Assembly: GCF_016908515.1 (NCBI RefSeq)
Contig: NZ_JAFBEA010000005.1
Coordinates: 221,602-285,601, forward strand
Direction of reading: 5' to 3'
DNA from: Virgibacillus halotolerans
Lineage (GTDB): Bacteria > Bacillota > Bacilli > Bacillales > Amphibacillaceae
Length of the DNA stretch: 64,000 bases
Shown here: positions 63,604 through 64,000 of the stretch, in pieces
Layout of the letters: the number at the start of each line of letters is the position of its first letter
How positions within the stretch are numbered: the first letter of the stretch is position 1
Program-made: the position numbers and the translations under genes
The notes under the pieces: model-generated
What the model was told of the DNA's origin: nothing
Database searches by the model: none
What the model saw: the letters and a program-made list of their open reading frames with translations, nothing else

Positions 63604-63695
63604 TGGCGGAGAGCGAGGGATTTGAACCCTCGAGGCCGCGCAAACGGCCTACACGATTTCCAATCGTGCTCCTTCGGCCACTCGGACAGCTCTCC
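63604..63695 (-). tRNA. tRNA-Ser(GGA)
   Basis: 92-nt class II tRNA with long variable arm, anticodon GGA, encoded CCA. Confidence 0.95.
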
Positions 63696-63696
63696 A

Positions 63697-63771
63697 TGGC
63701 TCCACAGGTAGGATTCGAACCTACGACCGATCGGTTAACAGCCGATTGCTCTACCACTGAGCTACTGTGGA
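63697..63771 (-). tRNA. tRNA-Asn(GTT)
   Basis: TCCACAG acceptor, anticodon GTT, encoded CCA. First tRNA after the 5S rRNA. Confidence 0.95.
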
Positions 63772-63873
63772 ATAATCCTACACCAATACTTTTATTACAT
63801 TAGATTTATATGTAACATAATCTAATTCATTAAGTAAAAGCTTATCTGTCTCAAGCTATGTTAAAATGTTTTC

Positions 63874-63989
63874 GCCTGGCGACGTCCTACTCTTGCAGGG
63901 GCAAGGCCCCAACTACCATCGGCGCTGAAGAGCTTAACTGCTGTGTTCGGTATGGGAACAGGTGTGACCTCATCGCTATCGTTACCAGA
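63874..63989 (-). rRNA. rrf: 5S ribosomal RNA
   Basis: About 116 nt with the conserved CCCATACCGAACACAGCAGT loop and GTAGTTGGGG helix, ends pairing as CTGG...CCAGG. Transcribed leftward into the tRNA cluster, so the 16S and 23S genes lie to the right outside the window. Ends are approximate to a few bases. Confidence 0.93.
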
Positions 63990-64000
63990 CCTTCAGGATG

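Overview
The window is a piece of a Bacillota chromosome, most likely from a Bacillaceae member. The right edge holds a 5S rRNA followed by a leftward tRNA cluster in the order Asn-Ser-Glu-Val-fMet-Asp-Phe-Tyr-Trp-His-Gln-Gly-Cys-(Leu). This closely resembles the trnD cluster of Bacillus subtilis as I remember it. The left edge holds the start of a YczE/YitT-type membrane protein gene. Between them lies one intact tailed-phage prophage of about 61.3 kb. It is bounded by a perfect 43-bp direct repeat (1070-1112 and 62375-62417) that is the 5' half of tRNA-Leu(CAA). The prophage sits in that tRNA gene. The functional copy at the left end has a chromosomal 3' half and a phage-supplied 5' half, and a consensus promoter inside the prophage points at it.

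Almost all phage genes read leftward. From left to right: an FtsK-like ATPase and a replication-relaxation family protein (1.2-3.0 kb); lysis genes (endolysin, holin, XhlA-like; 3.4-6.2 kb); tail and fibre genes (6.3-12.1 kb); a tape measure gene split by three group I introns, one with an HNH endonuclease ORF and two of them separated by an 18-nt micro-exon (12.1-18.0 kb); tail chaperone with a -1 frameshift site, tail tube, connector, capsid, decoration, scaffold, portal and terminase genes (18.0-28.0 kb); a 1.2 kb gene-free repeat-rich gap and the probable small terminase (28.0-29.5 kb); small regulators and phage proteins (30-35 kb); nucleotide metabolism (ThyX, dUTPase, PhoH, class I ribonucleotide reductase; 35.8-42.6 kb); recombination and replication (RuvC-like resolvase, PD-(D/E)XK nucleases, family A polymerase, SSB, primase, DnaB-like helicase, loader; 43.6-56.2 kb); a sigma-like factor and an XRE repressor facing away from each other across an operator region (51.6-52.7 kb); early small genes (56-60 kb); and the tyrosine integrase beside attR (61.3-62.3 kb). 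Tail morphology is that of a siphovirus: long tape measure, TP901-type tube, Dit and endopeptidase-type tail protein.

The few rightward genes each have a good sigma-A-type promoter and are candidates for expression in the lysogen: an HExxH protein (31.8 kb), an unknown protein (33.1 kb), the XRE repressor (52.5 kb), and a DUF4352-type lipoprotein with a membrane/zinc-ribbon partner (60.2-61.2 kb). Three copies of a 42-bp element (39175, 52290, 59963) stand directly upstream of leftward genes and look like phage-specific promoters.

The most notable observations are the three closely spaced introns and micro-exon in the tape measure gene, the integration that separates a tRNA from its promoter and supplies a new one, the recurrent 42-bp promoter-like element, four genes whose ribosome binding sites point to AUA/AUU/AUC starts, and an ATP-cone carried on NrdB instead of NrdA. 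All calls are from reading the sequence; no database search was run.
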